Below, piece by piece: positions 42,628-53,155 of a DNA stretch of 64,000 bases (positions are counted from its first letter, which is position 1; each line of letters opens with the position of its first letter). The position numbers and the translations under genes were made by a program. The stretch is from Hygrophila difformis (taxonomy: Eukaryota > Streptophyta > Magnoliopsida > Lamiales > Acanthaceae). The notes under the pieces were generated by a model. It was not told where the DNA came from. It made no database searches and was given only the letters and a program-made list of their open reading frames with translations. The stretch covers positions 6,065,982 to 6,129,981 of the forward strand of contig JAOANR010000002.1 of assembly GCA_030278955.1 (NCBI GenBank), given 5' to 3'.

Positions 42628-42684
42628 TACATGGCTTCGGCCCCCCTTTACCCCCGAAAAAAAAAAAAGTAACTTGATGCGTAA

Positions 42685-45675
42685 GGGGTATGAACTATAT
42701 GCGTGCTATGTGCACAACCTTGAGGCGGAAGAGAACAAGGTTGATAGCATACCAGTGGTAAGAGAATACCCGGACGTGTTCCCTGAAGACGTTCCGGGCA
42801 TGCCACCTGAGAGGGATCTTGAATTCACGATAGATCTCATTCCGGGGACAGAGCCTGTCTCAAAAGCTCCGTACCGGATGGCACCACTGGAAATGAAGGA
42901 GTTAAAGGAACAACTCGAGGAGCTATTGGGAAAGGGTTACATAAGACCGAGTACGTCCCCTTGGGGAGCACCGGTTTTGTTTGTCAAGAAGAAAGACGGA
43001 GGACTACGTCTTTGCATAGATTACCGAGGACTAAACCAAGTGACCATTAAGAATAAATACCCCCTACCAAGAATAGAGGATCTGTTTGATCAACTGAAGG
43101 GAGCTTCAGTATTCTCGAAGATCGATTTGCGATCTGGGTATCATCAATTGAGGATCGCCGAGAAGGACATTCCGAAGACGGCATTTCGAACGCGATATGG
43201 CCATTACGAGTTCACAGTGTTATCCTTCGGGTTAAAAAATGCTCCGGCCATGTTCATGAATCTCATGAACAACGTGTTCCGAGAGTTATTAGACCAGTGT
43301 GTCGTAGTGTTCATCGACGACATCCTGATCTACTCAAAGAGCGAGGAAGAGCATGCCAAACACCTACATCAAGTGTTGGAAATCTTGCGAAGGAATCAGC
43401 TATACGGCAAGCTGTCGAAATGTGACTTCTGGCTGAAAGAAGTGGCATTTCTCGGACACATAGTATCCGCTGATGGAGTATCAGTGGATCCGGCAAAAGT
43501 TTCTGCCGTAACTGAATGGGCAACTTCGAAAAGTCCAACGGAAATAAGGAGTTTCCTTGGATTAGCCGGATATTATAGACGATTTGTGAAGGACTTTTCA
43601 AGGATTGCACGTCCTTTGACCCAGCTACTTAAGAAAGGAGCAAAATACGAGTGGACCGAAGCATGTGAGACATCGTTTCAAGAGCTGAAGAAACGACTCA
43701 CAACCACACCCGTATTAACATTACCATCAGAAAATGGTGACTTCGAAGTATATAGCGATGCTTCGAAGGAAGGTTTAGGTTGTGTTTTGATGCAAGACTC
43801 GAGAGTCGTAGCCTATGCATCACGCCAACTAAAACCTCACGAGGAAAATTATCCGACACATGACCTGGAGTTGGCAGTGGTCGTTTTCGCACTAAAGATA
43901 TGGAGACATTATCTTTATGGGCGGAAATGTCGAATGTTCACCGACCACAAGAGCTTGAAATATATATTCACTCAGAAGGAGTTGAATTTGAGACAGCGAA
44001 GGTGGTTGGAACTCATTAAGGACTACGATTTAGAGATAGCATACCACGAGGGGAAGGCGAATGTGGTAGCCGATGCCCTAAGTCGGAAAACCCAACACGT
44101 TACAAACTCGTTGGTAATTCCGCCGGCATTGTACTTGGAATTGGCTAGATTGGAGTTAGAACTTGTGCATCCTGGCACAGTGAGAGAAACGGTCAATGCC
44201 ATGGTCGTAGAAACTCCAATATTAGACGAGATTCGACTCGCTCAACCGGGCGACCCGAAACTCGAGAAGATAAAAGGGTATATTGCCGAAGGAAAGGCAA
44301 TAGGATTTGCTGTCCACGAGGATGGAAGCATCCGTTTCAAAGGGAGATGGTGTGTGCCTCTTAAATGTGCCGAATTGAAGCAAAGGTTGATGGAGGAAGG
44401 GCACAACACGCCATATTCCGTACATCCCGGAGGTGACAAGCTATACAAAGATCTGAAGAAGATCTATTGGTGGCCGGGAATGAAGAAGGAAGTGGCTAAT
44501 TTCGTAGCGAGATGTCTCACCTGCCAAAAGGTTAAGGCAGTGCGACATAAACCCTTAGGACTGATGCAACCACTAGAGATTCCAAGTTGGAAGTGGGATA
44601 GCATCTCAATGGACTTTGTCTCGGGATTACCCCGATCACCTAAAGGCATGAACAAGATTTGGGTGATTGTGGATAGGCTAACGAAGACAGCCATATTTAT
44701 CCCAATGAAAGACACGTGGACTATGGACCAATTGGCCCGAGCCTACATTGATAATGTGGTACGACGCCATGGAGTACCACATGATATCATTTCCGATAGA
44801 GACAGTAGATATGTCTCTCATTTCTGGACGGAGTTACAAAAAGCTCTCGGTACTCAAATCAAAATGAGCACCGCATTCCACCCGATGACGGATGGACAAA
44901 CCGAGAGGACAATCCAAACACTAGAGGACATGTTGAGAGCATGTGTGTTGGATTTCAAAGGAAATTGGGAATCTCATTTACCCTTGATTGAGTTTTCCTA
45001 TAATAATAGTTACCATGCTAGTATCGGCATGGCACCTTTCGAGGCATTGTATGGACGAAAGTGCCGAAGCCCATTGAGCTGGGAAGAAAACGATAAGTCC
45101 GTGGTAGTGGGACCACAACTTATCGAAGACATGGCTCACAAATCAAAGTGATCCAAGGGAAGATGAAAGCCGCTCAAGACCGTCAAAAGAGTTATGCCGA
45201 CGTGAGACGACGAGACCTAGAATTTCAAGTGGGAGATAGGGTCATGCTAAAAATATCACCCATGAAGGGGGTGATGCGCTTTGGCAAACGAGGGAAGTTA
45301 AGTCCTCGATACATAGGACCTTACGAAATTCTAGAACGAGTCGGAACTCTAGCCTACCGATTGGCTTTACCGCCACACTTAGATCGAGTTCATAACGTCT
45401 TCCATGTCTCGCAACTAAAGAAGTATGTGCCGGACCCGACGCATGTACTTCAACCGGAGATAATTGAGCTAGATGAGGATTTGACTTACGAAGAAGTCCC
45501 AGTGCGTATTCTCGATACTAAGGAACGAGTAACGAGAAACAAAACCATCAAAATGATCAAGGTTCTTTGGTCAAACCACGAAAGTGAGACGGCAACTTGG
45601 GAAGTAGAATCCGATATGAGGGAACGATACCCGACATTGTTCCAAACCGATTCCGACACAGTTATGGGGACATAA
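42685..45675 (+). pseudogene. pol part of element B: RT, RNase H, integrase, chromodomain
   Basis: This continues the gag-pol of B after the LINE and its TSD. RT has [15 protein letters not shown] and FIDDILIYS near 43310; RNase H has VYSDASKEG near 43747. Integrase has [11 protein letters not shown] with [13 protein letters not shown] and an intact SDRDSRY (44800 region). The chromodomain is at about 45485-45640 (TYEEVPVRILD...ATWEVESDM). One base is missing near 45137 relative to A, which shifts the frame; the remaining coding part runs to TAA at 45673-45675. Unlike A, the integrase catalytic Asp is kept. Confidence 0.92.
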
Positions 45676-45682
45676 CTGCAAT

Positions 45683-45904
45683 CTTAAGGGGGAGAGGATG
45701 TCATACCCCCTAATTTTTCGTGCATTTTTGTAAACTTTTGAACTACGTTATGGCTTGATCCCTTTACCGGGTACGTAGGCAGCTTAGAAGTTTTAATTCT
45801 AAGTTCAGTCACAACATAATAAAACAAACACAAGACCTTAGCACGAGACGAGAAAAGCCGAAACACAACTTCGAGGACGAAGTTGATTCTTAAGGAGGGT
45901 AGAC
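45683..45904 (+). other. 3' tail of element B with two polypurine tracts
   Basis: It has the same plan as in element A. CTTAAGGGGGAGAGGA is followed by TGTCATACCCC and a GAACTACGTTATGGCTTGAT motif. Further on, CTTCGAGGACGAAGTTGATT and TTAAGGAGGGTAGAC lie directly before the LTR at 45905. Its presence in both elements shows that it is a family trait. Confidence 0.75.
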
Positions 45905-48501
45905 TGTAATACCCGAGAATTTTCCAACATAAAATAAAACAATAATTAAATAAATAAATAATAAATAAAATAAATACTATAAATAAATAAACAAATCCAG
46001 CAAATAAAAGAAATAAATAAAGATAAGGAAATGAGAAATGAGATTTTTACTTAGAAAGGAATTAAAGGAATTTAATTCAATAAAAGGATGGATAAATGGT
46101 ACACCAAAACCCGACACTAATGAACTCGAGTATTCGAGTCCAAAACATCCGATTAGACTGAGAATAAAATTAGAGAGAAAGTATGAACCCGAATATACCC
46201 CGGAAATCGGAATTCGGGAGCATAGAGGGATAGAAACCCGAAAGAGAGGCGGAAAAGCACGACGGATCGCACGACCCGCCCGGACCGAAGTCCAGGCGAA
46301 GTCGGCGCGGTGGCCGCGCGGTGAAGGTGGTTTAGCGCGCCACGACCGCGCCACCCCACAGATTCGTTTGTTGCGTGAATCTCTCGCCCGAACGCGGATT
46401 TTTCGACTTTCGGTTGAACATCTCTCGACTCCAGACCTTTAGGTCGGTTGTGGACGCCCTAGGGATTGAGAATTCTATAAATAAGCCCCTTGGGAGCCCC
46501 AAACAAGTTTACAAAACCCTACAATCTTCTATACGTTCGAAACCCTAAATTCGGAGTCGACGGAAAGCACCAAACGGAAGCATCAGCTTTGGACGAAAAT
46601 CCAAGGTCTCCAAACGTTGTGGTAAGCTCAAGTCCAATAAATCTTTTCACGTTTCAATCCGAAAATGGATTCTAACTTCGGTTCTTTTCTTTCTACACCC
46701 CGTATCGAATCTAGATCGTAGAACCCGACGAACGGAGAGGAGAAACGGTGATCTGGAAGCCACGCCTCCGAACTAGATATCCCCGACGTTCATAGACACT
46801 GTAAGTTAACCTTACATGGTTTTGGGAGATTTTAAAACATTCGAAACCTAAAAGATTCAACAAGAACCATAAATCTGTCCACTTTTGTTTTTCTACCGAC
46901 GCAACAGATTTGGTGAATTTTTCCGACCCTTAAAACGAACTCAAACGGAAAAACTTAAAACACGAAAAACGTTCCTAAGACGTAGACCTAGCTACTGTAA
47001 AAATTTGGGAATTTTTGGAGTTGATTTGATATGTGAAAACCCGTTGAAACCGAACTGTTTGATTCTAGATCTCGAAATCTTGGACAGAACTTAGGAATGA
47101 TCTTGATCACGTTTTTGACATAGGATCTAGGCTGTTTTAGATCTTTGGCCAAACATGAAAGTTGTAGATAAATGTCTTAAGATGATCCCTGTCAAATTTC
47201 ATTAAATTTGGAGTTGAATTGATATGGTAGAATTTGAAATCTTTAAACTGTGGTGCATTAAACTCGGACAGATTTCTTCTTATGCGAAAATTGGGATTTT
47301 GACCTACTTAGGTATCTCGGATTGAAAAAGTTAAAACACGAAAGTTGTAGATCTTGATGTTTCCGAATCAGATATGAAATTTTGGAATTTTTGGAATTAA
47401 ATCTGATTTTAGACGAATTTTGGAGTAAACTGTGATTTACCGAAACGAAATCTTGAAATCTTGTTGAAACATGGAATTAACCTTTAGGGTTGAAACGAAT
47501 TGAGATATTATTTCTAAATTAATACAATGGAAGGCAGATTTTAAAAACCAAATCCCCTTACAAACTTGATAAATTAAAATTAGGGGTGAGTGCTCTGCAG
47601 GGTGCCCCCTAACGATTCACTTCGTGCCGTAATGGACGATGGTGACCCCGCGCGCTAAATTTGAGATATGGATTGCCTAAACGGCGAAACTTAGAGCCTA
47701 CACTCTCGTGAATATCCGTATGGGTTTCCCGAGGCTCCGGAGTGGTACTGGGTATGGCTGATACGGTTGCGGCCGCCGGGCTACCGGCTAAACTTGTTGA
47801 CATCGCGATACTATCGTGAAACTTTGAAATACCAAATCGGGAATGTAATGGGGATTCTAAATTAAATTAAATTAGATTAAACTATGTTGTTGTCCAATTA
47901 AATTATTTAAATGCTTTATTTAAATTATGGCTATTATCTTGAACCATGTGATATGTGTTATTCAATGGAGCCTGAGATAAATTATGCTATTGGATATGGA
48001 TTAGATGAAACTAAATATTATGTTATTATCATGCTTTTGTTAAATTATTAAATTTATGGCTTTTAAACCCTACGATCATGCATGTGTTAACTTACTCAGC
48101 AATTTTGCTGACCAAAACCATTTTTGTTCCTTTCTTTACAGAATATGTGGAATGAGCATGTGTGAGCACGAATCATGCATGGGATTTTGGGGATTGTTAT
48201 TTTGCTTTTAAATTTCGTACTTAGACTATATTATGAACGGGCCTGTTTAACCCGTGTTTTGGCCATGTCAGCCCTTTTTATATTTTCCGCTGCGATACTG
48301 TACTAAACTAAATATTTCCGCTGCGCTATGCTATTATTATTTTCGAATTATATTGTATGGGCTATTTTGAATGCTTTAAATATTTTAAATACTGCAATAC
48401 CTAGCCTTGCATCTCTTTAGTAAGCTCGGAGAAACCGTGTCTTACTAGGGAGATGTGGCGGTGACATCCCGACCTGGGTGACCAAAAACCGGGGTGTTAC
48501 A
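45905..48501 (+). repeat. 3' LTR of element B
   Basis: At 2597 bp it is nearly identical to 31563-34158. In the 79 bp block it agrees with element A at the one position where B's 5' LTR differs (ACGACGG versus ACGAAGG). It ends at 48501, followed by the TSD AGCGG. Confidence 0.95.
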
Positions 48502-48506
48502 AGCGG

Positions 48507-49304
48507 CTTCTGCTTTGTGGAGCTCAGGGTCTTCAGAGACGTCGAAGACTTTGGATAGCGCTTAATCCCATAGTCACGTTCCAGAATATCCGCAATCCGT
48601 TCATCCAGGGTATGTTGCAGCTTTTGCTCCACTGTACCCATTTCTTGTTCGTAAATGGTTTGTGGGTTAGTCATTTGCTATTGGACTTCTTCTGCAACAA
48701 GATAAATTTTGGCGGTAAATTTTTCAGATAAATTATTTAATGCCAAATAAAATTCATCAGATAAATCTTCCCTGAGACGGATGATCATCTCCATGATTTC
48801 TGTACTCGAAGTGCTTGTAAATTGATTGGACATTTGTCGTTCAAGCCTTTCTTCGAGTCTCATCATATCATATTCTAGCTTTCCGTCTGTTTCACCTGCA
48901 AACTTCTCAAATTCGTCTCTTAAATTTTCATTCAGTTGGGATTCAATATTTGCAGATGACTTTGCACAATGTTCATAAAGACTGGAATGAATGACTCAGC
49001 TTTGGAGATCAGTCTCAGTAATTTCGGCATGAAGAAGTGCGGCGTGTTGCTCCAATCTTTCTTCCGAATCAATGGCTACTTCTTCAATTTTTCCATTGAG
49101 CTCTTGGATCTCTCTCTCCATTTTCTGCTCAGACTGATCAACTTGCTCCTTAAAACCTGAAAATTCGGCCGTTAAATGATCAAACTTGTCTTCAAGGTGA
49201 TCGAATTTCCGGTTGAATTGATGGAATTGGGAATTCAAATTCTACATGTTGGCATTGAGGCTTTTCATCAGTTCCATCATAGCTGAGTCAGTAGTACCTG
49301 CCAT
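48507..49304 (-). pseudogene. Element E gag, N-terminal coiled-coil part
   Basis: The minus-strand frame starts at ATG 49304-49302 and keeps the same frame to the B insertion site. It is interrupted by TAG at 49244-49242, TGA at 48998-48996 and TAG at 48680-48678. The text is strongly helical and charged (FDHLEDKFDHLTAEFSGF, KMEREIQELNGKIEEVA, MRLEERLERQMSNQF), so a long coiled coil is likely at the N-terminus of Gag. Gag continues beyond element B at 31557. Confidence 0.7.
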
Positions 49305-50084
49305 ATTTGAACAATAAAAATAGACAAACTATGGATATATGTATAAAACGTTAGTAATATTTGCACACTGAAATACAATGCGTCCTTCGGAAGCACTAAC
49401 TGTAGCAGATCAATTTCCAAACTGAGTGGTTCACCACTTTGGCTTTCTGCTTCCGCAAAGATTTTCAACCACACTTTGAAGAATGAGAATTGAGGACTAG
49501 GTTGGGACACAGAGTATGCAAATAAATTTACAACGCTTGTCTCAAACAAAAATAAAATAAAATAAAAGTGAAATAAAATAACTACAGATATTAATGTACT
49601 AAATATATGTGATCATAATGTAAGGATTTAGCGTTATAGCGATTAATCGAAATTTACACTTCAAATTCCAAAATCCTCACAAAGGGTTAAAAATTTGGGG
49701 GTGGAGTTTTAAAATTACTGAAAAGAGACCTCACTACACTCGACTCCCGAATGTTCACACTGGTTTCCCAATATCAGTACTTGGTAGAATATTTTCTAGG
49801 GTACTCTCCAATATTATCAGATAAAATTTTCCGGAGGAATTTCAACAGTTAGGTTTCACTTGTTATGAGAGGAATTTTAAGAGCGGAACATTGCCCGAGT
49901 AAAATTTCAACTCTGTGTTCTTGATTTAAAAATAAATCAGTTGAACCAAGTGCCAGCTGTGTATATCCGACTTAGGAAAAATTTCGAAAAATATTGCACA
50001 AATGGAGAGGATACCCGTCGCAAGAGAAGCTCGTCGTGAGACTACTAGACTCGTCGCTCGTGTATGGTTGGCGACGTGAGTTGG
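49305..50084 (-). other. 5' leader of element E, first part
   Basis: This stretch is noncoding between gag and the repeat array, AT-rich, with no ORF that looks real. It may hold packaging signals, but none can be recognised from sequence alone. Confidence 0.5.
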
Positions 50085-50300
50085 GTTAGGGACGGAAGAG
50101 GTTTGTCGACAAAGGGTTTAGGAAAGAAAGTTTGGCGACAAAGGGTTTAGGGACGAAGAGGTTTTGTCGACAAAGGGTTTAGGGACGAAGAGGTTTGTCG
50201 ACAAAGGGTTTAGGGACGAAGAGGTTTGTCGACAAAGGGTTTAGGGACATTAGAGGCTTGTCGACAAAGGGGTTTAAGGACGAAGAGGGGGTTTGGCGTC
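50085..50300. repeat. Tandem repeat, about 32 bp unit, in the element E leader
   Basis: Six to seven units are built on GGGTTTAGGGACGAAGAGG and TTTGTCGACAAA, where GTCGAC is a palindrome in each unit. Each unit also contains one TTTAGGG, the plant telomere heptamer. One-base length changes between units (GTTTTG against GTTTG) suggest slippage. Confidence 0.9.
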
Positions 50301-50991
50301 GTACACTTCCAATTTTGCAAGTAATGAGCCCACAATTACACTTGCACTTTAAGGATCAAGACTTGGTCTTGCTTTCACACTTGGGTACTTGATTCTTTTG
50401 CTCTTCTCAAGACTTGTTGCGGCTCAAGATTGCATTATCCCCAACATCATCATCACGTGGCAGCCAAGTTGTTCCCCAAATACACTTACACTTGCACTTT
50501 AAGGATCAAAAAGTTTTGCTCAAGAACTCTTTGAGAATGGTAATGAACAAGATGAAGGTTGGATGAACAAGCTAGGTGGTGGATATGAATATGAAGAACA
50601 CTCAAACTTTGATTTTGGAATTTTTGGTGTAATTTATCAATTAAGAACTTAAACACATGATCAACTTACACCATTAACACATATAAGAGTCCATTAACAT
50701 GAAAATTTCAAGATCAAAATGCAAAAGTTGGTGGATTTTCGGATTTCAAGAAAGAAACAACACCAAAATTTGTTTTGATCATAACTTTGTCATACGAACT
50801 CCAAATTTGATGATCCACATATGCAAATTCATCTACTTAACACAAGGAATCAAATATGTGCCCATATTTTCCAAATTCCAAATTCTTAAGTCCGAAAATG
50901 ACCAGAACAGATTCTGTCCGAATTTGGGGTTTTCAAAATTTTGATGTTTTTAGGGTTTTTGGATTTTAAAGTCTAGAAAGATCCTATATTA
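50301..50991 (-). other. 5' leader of element E, part next to the primer site
   Basis: It is noncoding and AT-rich. A segment ACACTTGCACTTTAAGGATC occurs twice, at about 50339-50358 and 50488-50507, indicating an internal duplication of about 150 bp spacing. Confidence 0.5.
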
Positions 50992-51004
50992 GGCTCTGAT
51001 ACCA
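50992..51004 (-). promoter_or_regulatory. Primer binding site of element E
   Basis: On the minus strand TGGTATCAGAGCC is complementary to initiator-Met tRNA. It lies 12 bases from the LTR end (51017), a longer gap than in elements A, B and D. Confidence 0.8.
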
Positions 51005-51016
51005 AATTCTAACTGA

Positions 51017-52205
51017 TGCCAAGGATCATAGGATACATTCTTGAAAGAAAAACAAAGATGAAGAAACAAGTAGGTGGAGGATAATCAAGCAAGTGAAAAA
51101 GAAAAGGATAGGGAAGCTTCCAACTCTTCAAATCAACCAAGAAAAGCAAACAAGCCTCAAGTCTTGTCCTCAAATCCGCATTAGGTCCAAAGTGTTGGTG
51201 GTAATCTCCTTGGTAAGCTTCAAACCAAGTTGATGAAGAAATCACCCTCAATCTTCAACAAAGAAGGCAAACAAGTCCCTATGCCTTGTCCTCCAAATTC
51301 ATTGATTCAAGTTGATGATTTTAAATTGAACATGGAGTCCTTCAATCTCCAAGTGATTAGATTGCCAAAAATGAAGTGTTCTTTTTGGGGGAATGATCTT
51401 TTGGAAGAGAACTTGCATATTGAGCAAAGTGTTTAACATTCAACAAAAGATGTCTTTACAAGTGATGGGGGAGGCTACTTATACTTGCCAAAACCCCAAA
51501 TGTTATGTACATAATGAAACAAGGAAGAAAACAAAATTGTCCTTAGAGGCTCGTCCGTAGAGGATAGTGTCGTAGCAAGGAGGTGGTTAGGGTCGTAAAG
51601 CTAGTAGGTGTCTAAGGACGTGAGGGGTTGTCCTTAGAGGTGTAGGGTCGTGAAGCAAGGAGGTGGATAGGGTCGTAAAACAGGTAGGAGGGTAGGGTCG
51701 TAAAGCTAGTAGGTGTCTAAGGACGTGAGGCTTGTCCTTAGAGGTTAGGGTCGTAAAGAAATGAGGTGGATAGGGTCGTAAAGCAGGTAGGAGGCTAGGG
51801 TCGTAAAACTAGTAGGTGTCTAAGGACGTGAGGCTTGTCCTTAGAAGTGTCTACGGACGAAAGCAAGCAAGTGTCTAAGAACGTAAGGCTTGTCCTCAGA
51901 CGTGTCTACGGACGTAAGCAAGCAAGTGGCTTAAGGACGTATCATTAATGTACTATTACAAAAATTATCAAAATGAAGTATTCTTCTCCGATCAGTCTTC
52001 CGGGTTTACGGGCTCGGATCCCGGACATCTGCTTGCTCGAGCTGTAGGAGCAAAGTTGCTTCGGATCGGATGTGGAATATCAGAATCAGCTCCAGTTCAC
52101 CGTTCCATTCCCATAGACGTCTTGAATTGTTGACTAAATCAATGGACTCCATTTGGTTGGACGTACTCCTCATGATTTAGTAGTCACGTTTTGACATCCA
52201 CGTCA
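51017..52205 (-). repeat. 5' LTR of element E
   Basis: It is 1189 bp and carries the same tandem array as the other LTR. Comparison with 28418-29606 shows scattered single-base changes, for example near 51029, 51280 and 51327. It is therefore not a very recent insertion, consistent with E being the outermost element. Confidence 0.92.
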
Positions 52206-52210
52206 GAGCA

Positions 52211-52588
52211 AGTGGCCAAACAGAAAATTGGTCAGTCATTCAGGAGTATGCATGGTCATGATACTGTTAATTCTTAAACCTTCCATAAGTAAAACATCAT
52301 GCTCCATTAAAGGAATATACTCCAGTATATAGACAGAAAATAACCATTTTAAGTGCTATCTTGGTGGTCAAATCAAAAAACTTTTCATCTCCAAATAATG
52401 TGTAAAACGACGTCTCTTCCACCATTGATTTGTACTTCCACTGTTCCACACAGCAGCAGAGTTTGCTGGTTAGGGTTTTTAAACAAACGCTGGACCGTTT
52501 TTAACTTTCACAACACAAGATGAGTTCAACAAATGCACTTTTCTTACAGTAGATTATTTGGATGCCGAGAACGTATTTTGATAATTCT
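52211..52588. other. Unassigned flank between element E and the SINE
   Basis: It has no ORF over 60 codons that looks real. 52543-52602 (ATTATTTGGATGCCGAGAAC...) is repeated in diverged form at 58345-58395, directly after the SINE, so the SINE target was an old tandem duplication of about 47 bp. Confidence 0.5.
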
Positions 52589-52602
52589 ACAATTTCAATT
52601 AT

Positions 52603-52720
52603 ATTTTTTTTGGTAAACGGTGACACTCATGTGTCGGCAAAAGGTGCGTGGGAGCCCAACCACACAAATTACAAAGGGGAGGGATAGCGGGCCGGGTGGG
52701 GATCGAACCCCCAACCTATG
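52603..52720 (-). mobile_element. tRNA-derived SINE, 3' part with box B and poly(A)
   Basis: On the minus strand the pol III box B GGTTCGATCCC is at 52709-52699. The body continues to ...ACCAAAAAAAA, ending at 52603. The TSD ACAATTTCAATTAT is at 52589-52602, with its partner at 58337-58350. The SINE is split by element D at 52720; the 5' part is at 58284-58336. Reassembled length is about 166 bp, normal for plant SINEs. Confidence 0.8.
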
Positions 52721-53114
52721 TGTTGACCGGTAGCCGCCGGTAGCCGCCTGGTGGCTGCCCTTGTCCCGCCGTCCCGACACCTATGTGTTTACTGCTTTCT
52801 ATTTACTGCTTTCCTAGAAGCCGTGTATAGTTGTGTGCAGCGTCTTGCTGTTGTGCCCCTCGGCAAGGCACCTCGGGTGGACTAGTTGACCTTTCGGTCT
52901 CTAACCACATTTTTATGGCTTTTGTTTTGCAGTTACTGTAGGCTCGTCTGCCGTTGTAATATAAATTGAAGTATCCCATAGTTTCCGGAATTAGCTCTAT
53001 GATGTTGTCCAACCCGACCCTTCGGATGGACCGTTTGGCGGAATAGTGCTGGGAATCAGTCTATTAGCCACCCGGTGCGCTGCAGTCCCGATACGGACCC
53101 GGCGCCCCGTGACA
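52721..53114 (+). repeat. 5' LTR of element D
   Basis: At 394 bp it runs from TGTTGACCGG to CCCCGTGACA. Near the start, GGTAGCCGCC is repeated twice. It differs from the 3' LTR by C/T at about 52872 and by C/T at about 52985. Confidence 0.95.
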
Positions 53115-53116
53115 GT

Positions 53117-53130
53117 TGGTATCAGAGCCA
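53117..53130 (+). promoter_or_regulatory. Primer binding site, initiator-Met tRNA (element D)
   Basis: TGGTATCAGAGCCA begins two bases after the 5' LTR. Confidence 0.92.
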
Positions 53131-53155
53131 GACTTCCGGAACAGGTGGTGGCATC

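Larger units (their letters stand above)
36887..42668 (+). mobile_element. Complete LINE (plant L1 type, with RNase H)
   Basis: A 5.78 kb non-LTR retrotransposon has a short 5' UTR (73 bp), two open ORFs, a 3' UTR of about 29 bp, and an A(12) tail (42657-42668). It is flanked by a perfect 16 bp TSD. Both ORFs are uninterrupted and the catalytic motifs are kept. It is inserted in element B in the same orientation, so it is younger than B. Confidence 0.93.
31563..48501 (+). mobile_element. Element B: Tekay-like Ty3/gypsy chromovirus with LINE inside
   Basis: This is a complete element with LTRs of 2596 and 2597 bp, a TSD AGCGG at 31558-31562 and 48502-48506, the primer site, an intact ORF0, gag-pol with chromodomain, and two polypurine tracts. 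It is inserted in the gag of element E, and its own pol is split by the LINE at 36887-42668. Internal sequence is very similar to element A, but the LTRs are clearly a different subfamily. Besides the LINE it carries one nonsense codon and one frameshift. Confidence 0.95.
28418..52205 (-). mobile_element. Element E: gag-protease-only LTR retrotransposon, interrupted by B
   Basis: LTRs of exactly 1189 bp lie at both ends, each running TGCCAAGG...CGTCA on the plus strand, with the 5 bp TSD GAGCA at 28413-28417 and 52206-52210. On the minus strand it has an initiator-Met primer site (50992-51004) and a polypurine tract (29607-29621). Without element B (31563-48501 plus one TSD copy), its internal part is only about 4.5 kb and encodes gag and protease. 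No RT, RNase H or integrase is present, so it must move, if at all, with enzymes from a partner Ty3/gypsy element. Confidence 0.93.

Noticed and set aside
42572..42684. Apparent fusion of the LINE tail to element B pol in one ORF
   Set aside because: The frame is open across the poly(A) tail and TSD by chance; the LINE ends at 42668 and pol resumes after the TSD.
50085..50300. CRISPR-like array
   Set aside because: The units are contiguous with no variable spacers, and the context is a plant retrotransposon leader.
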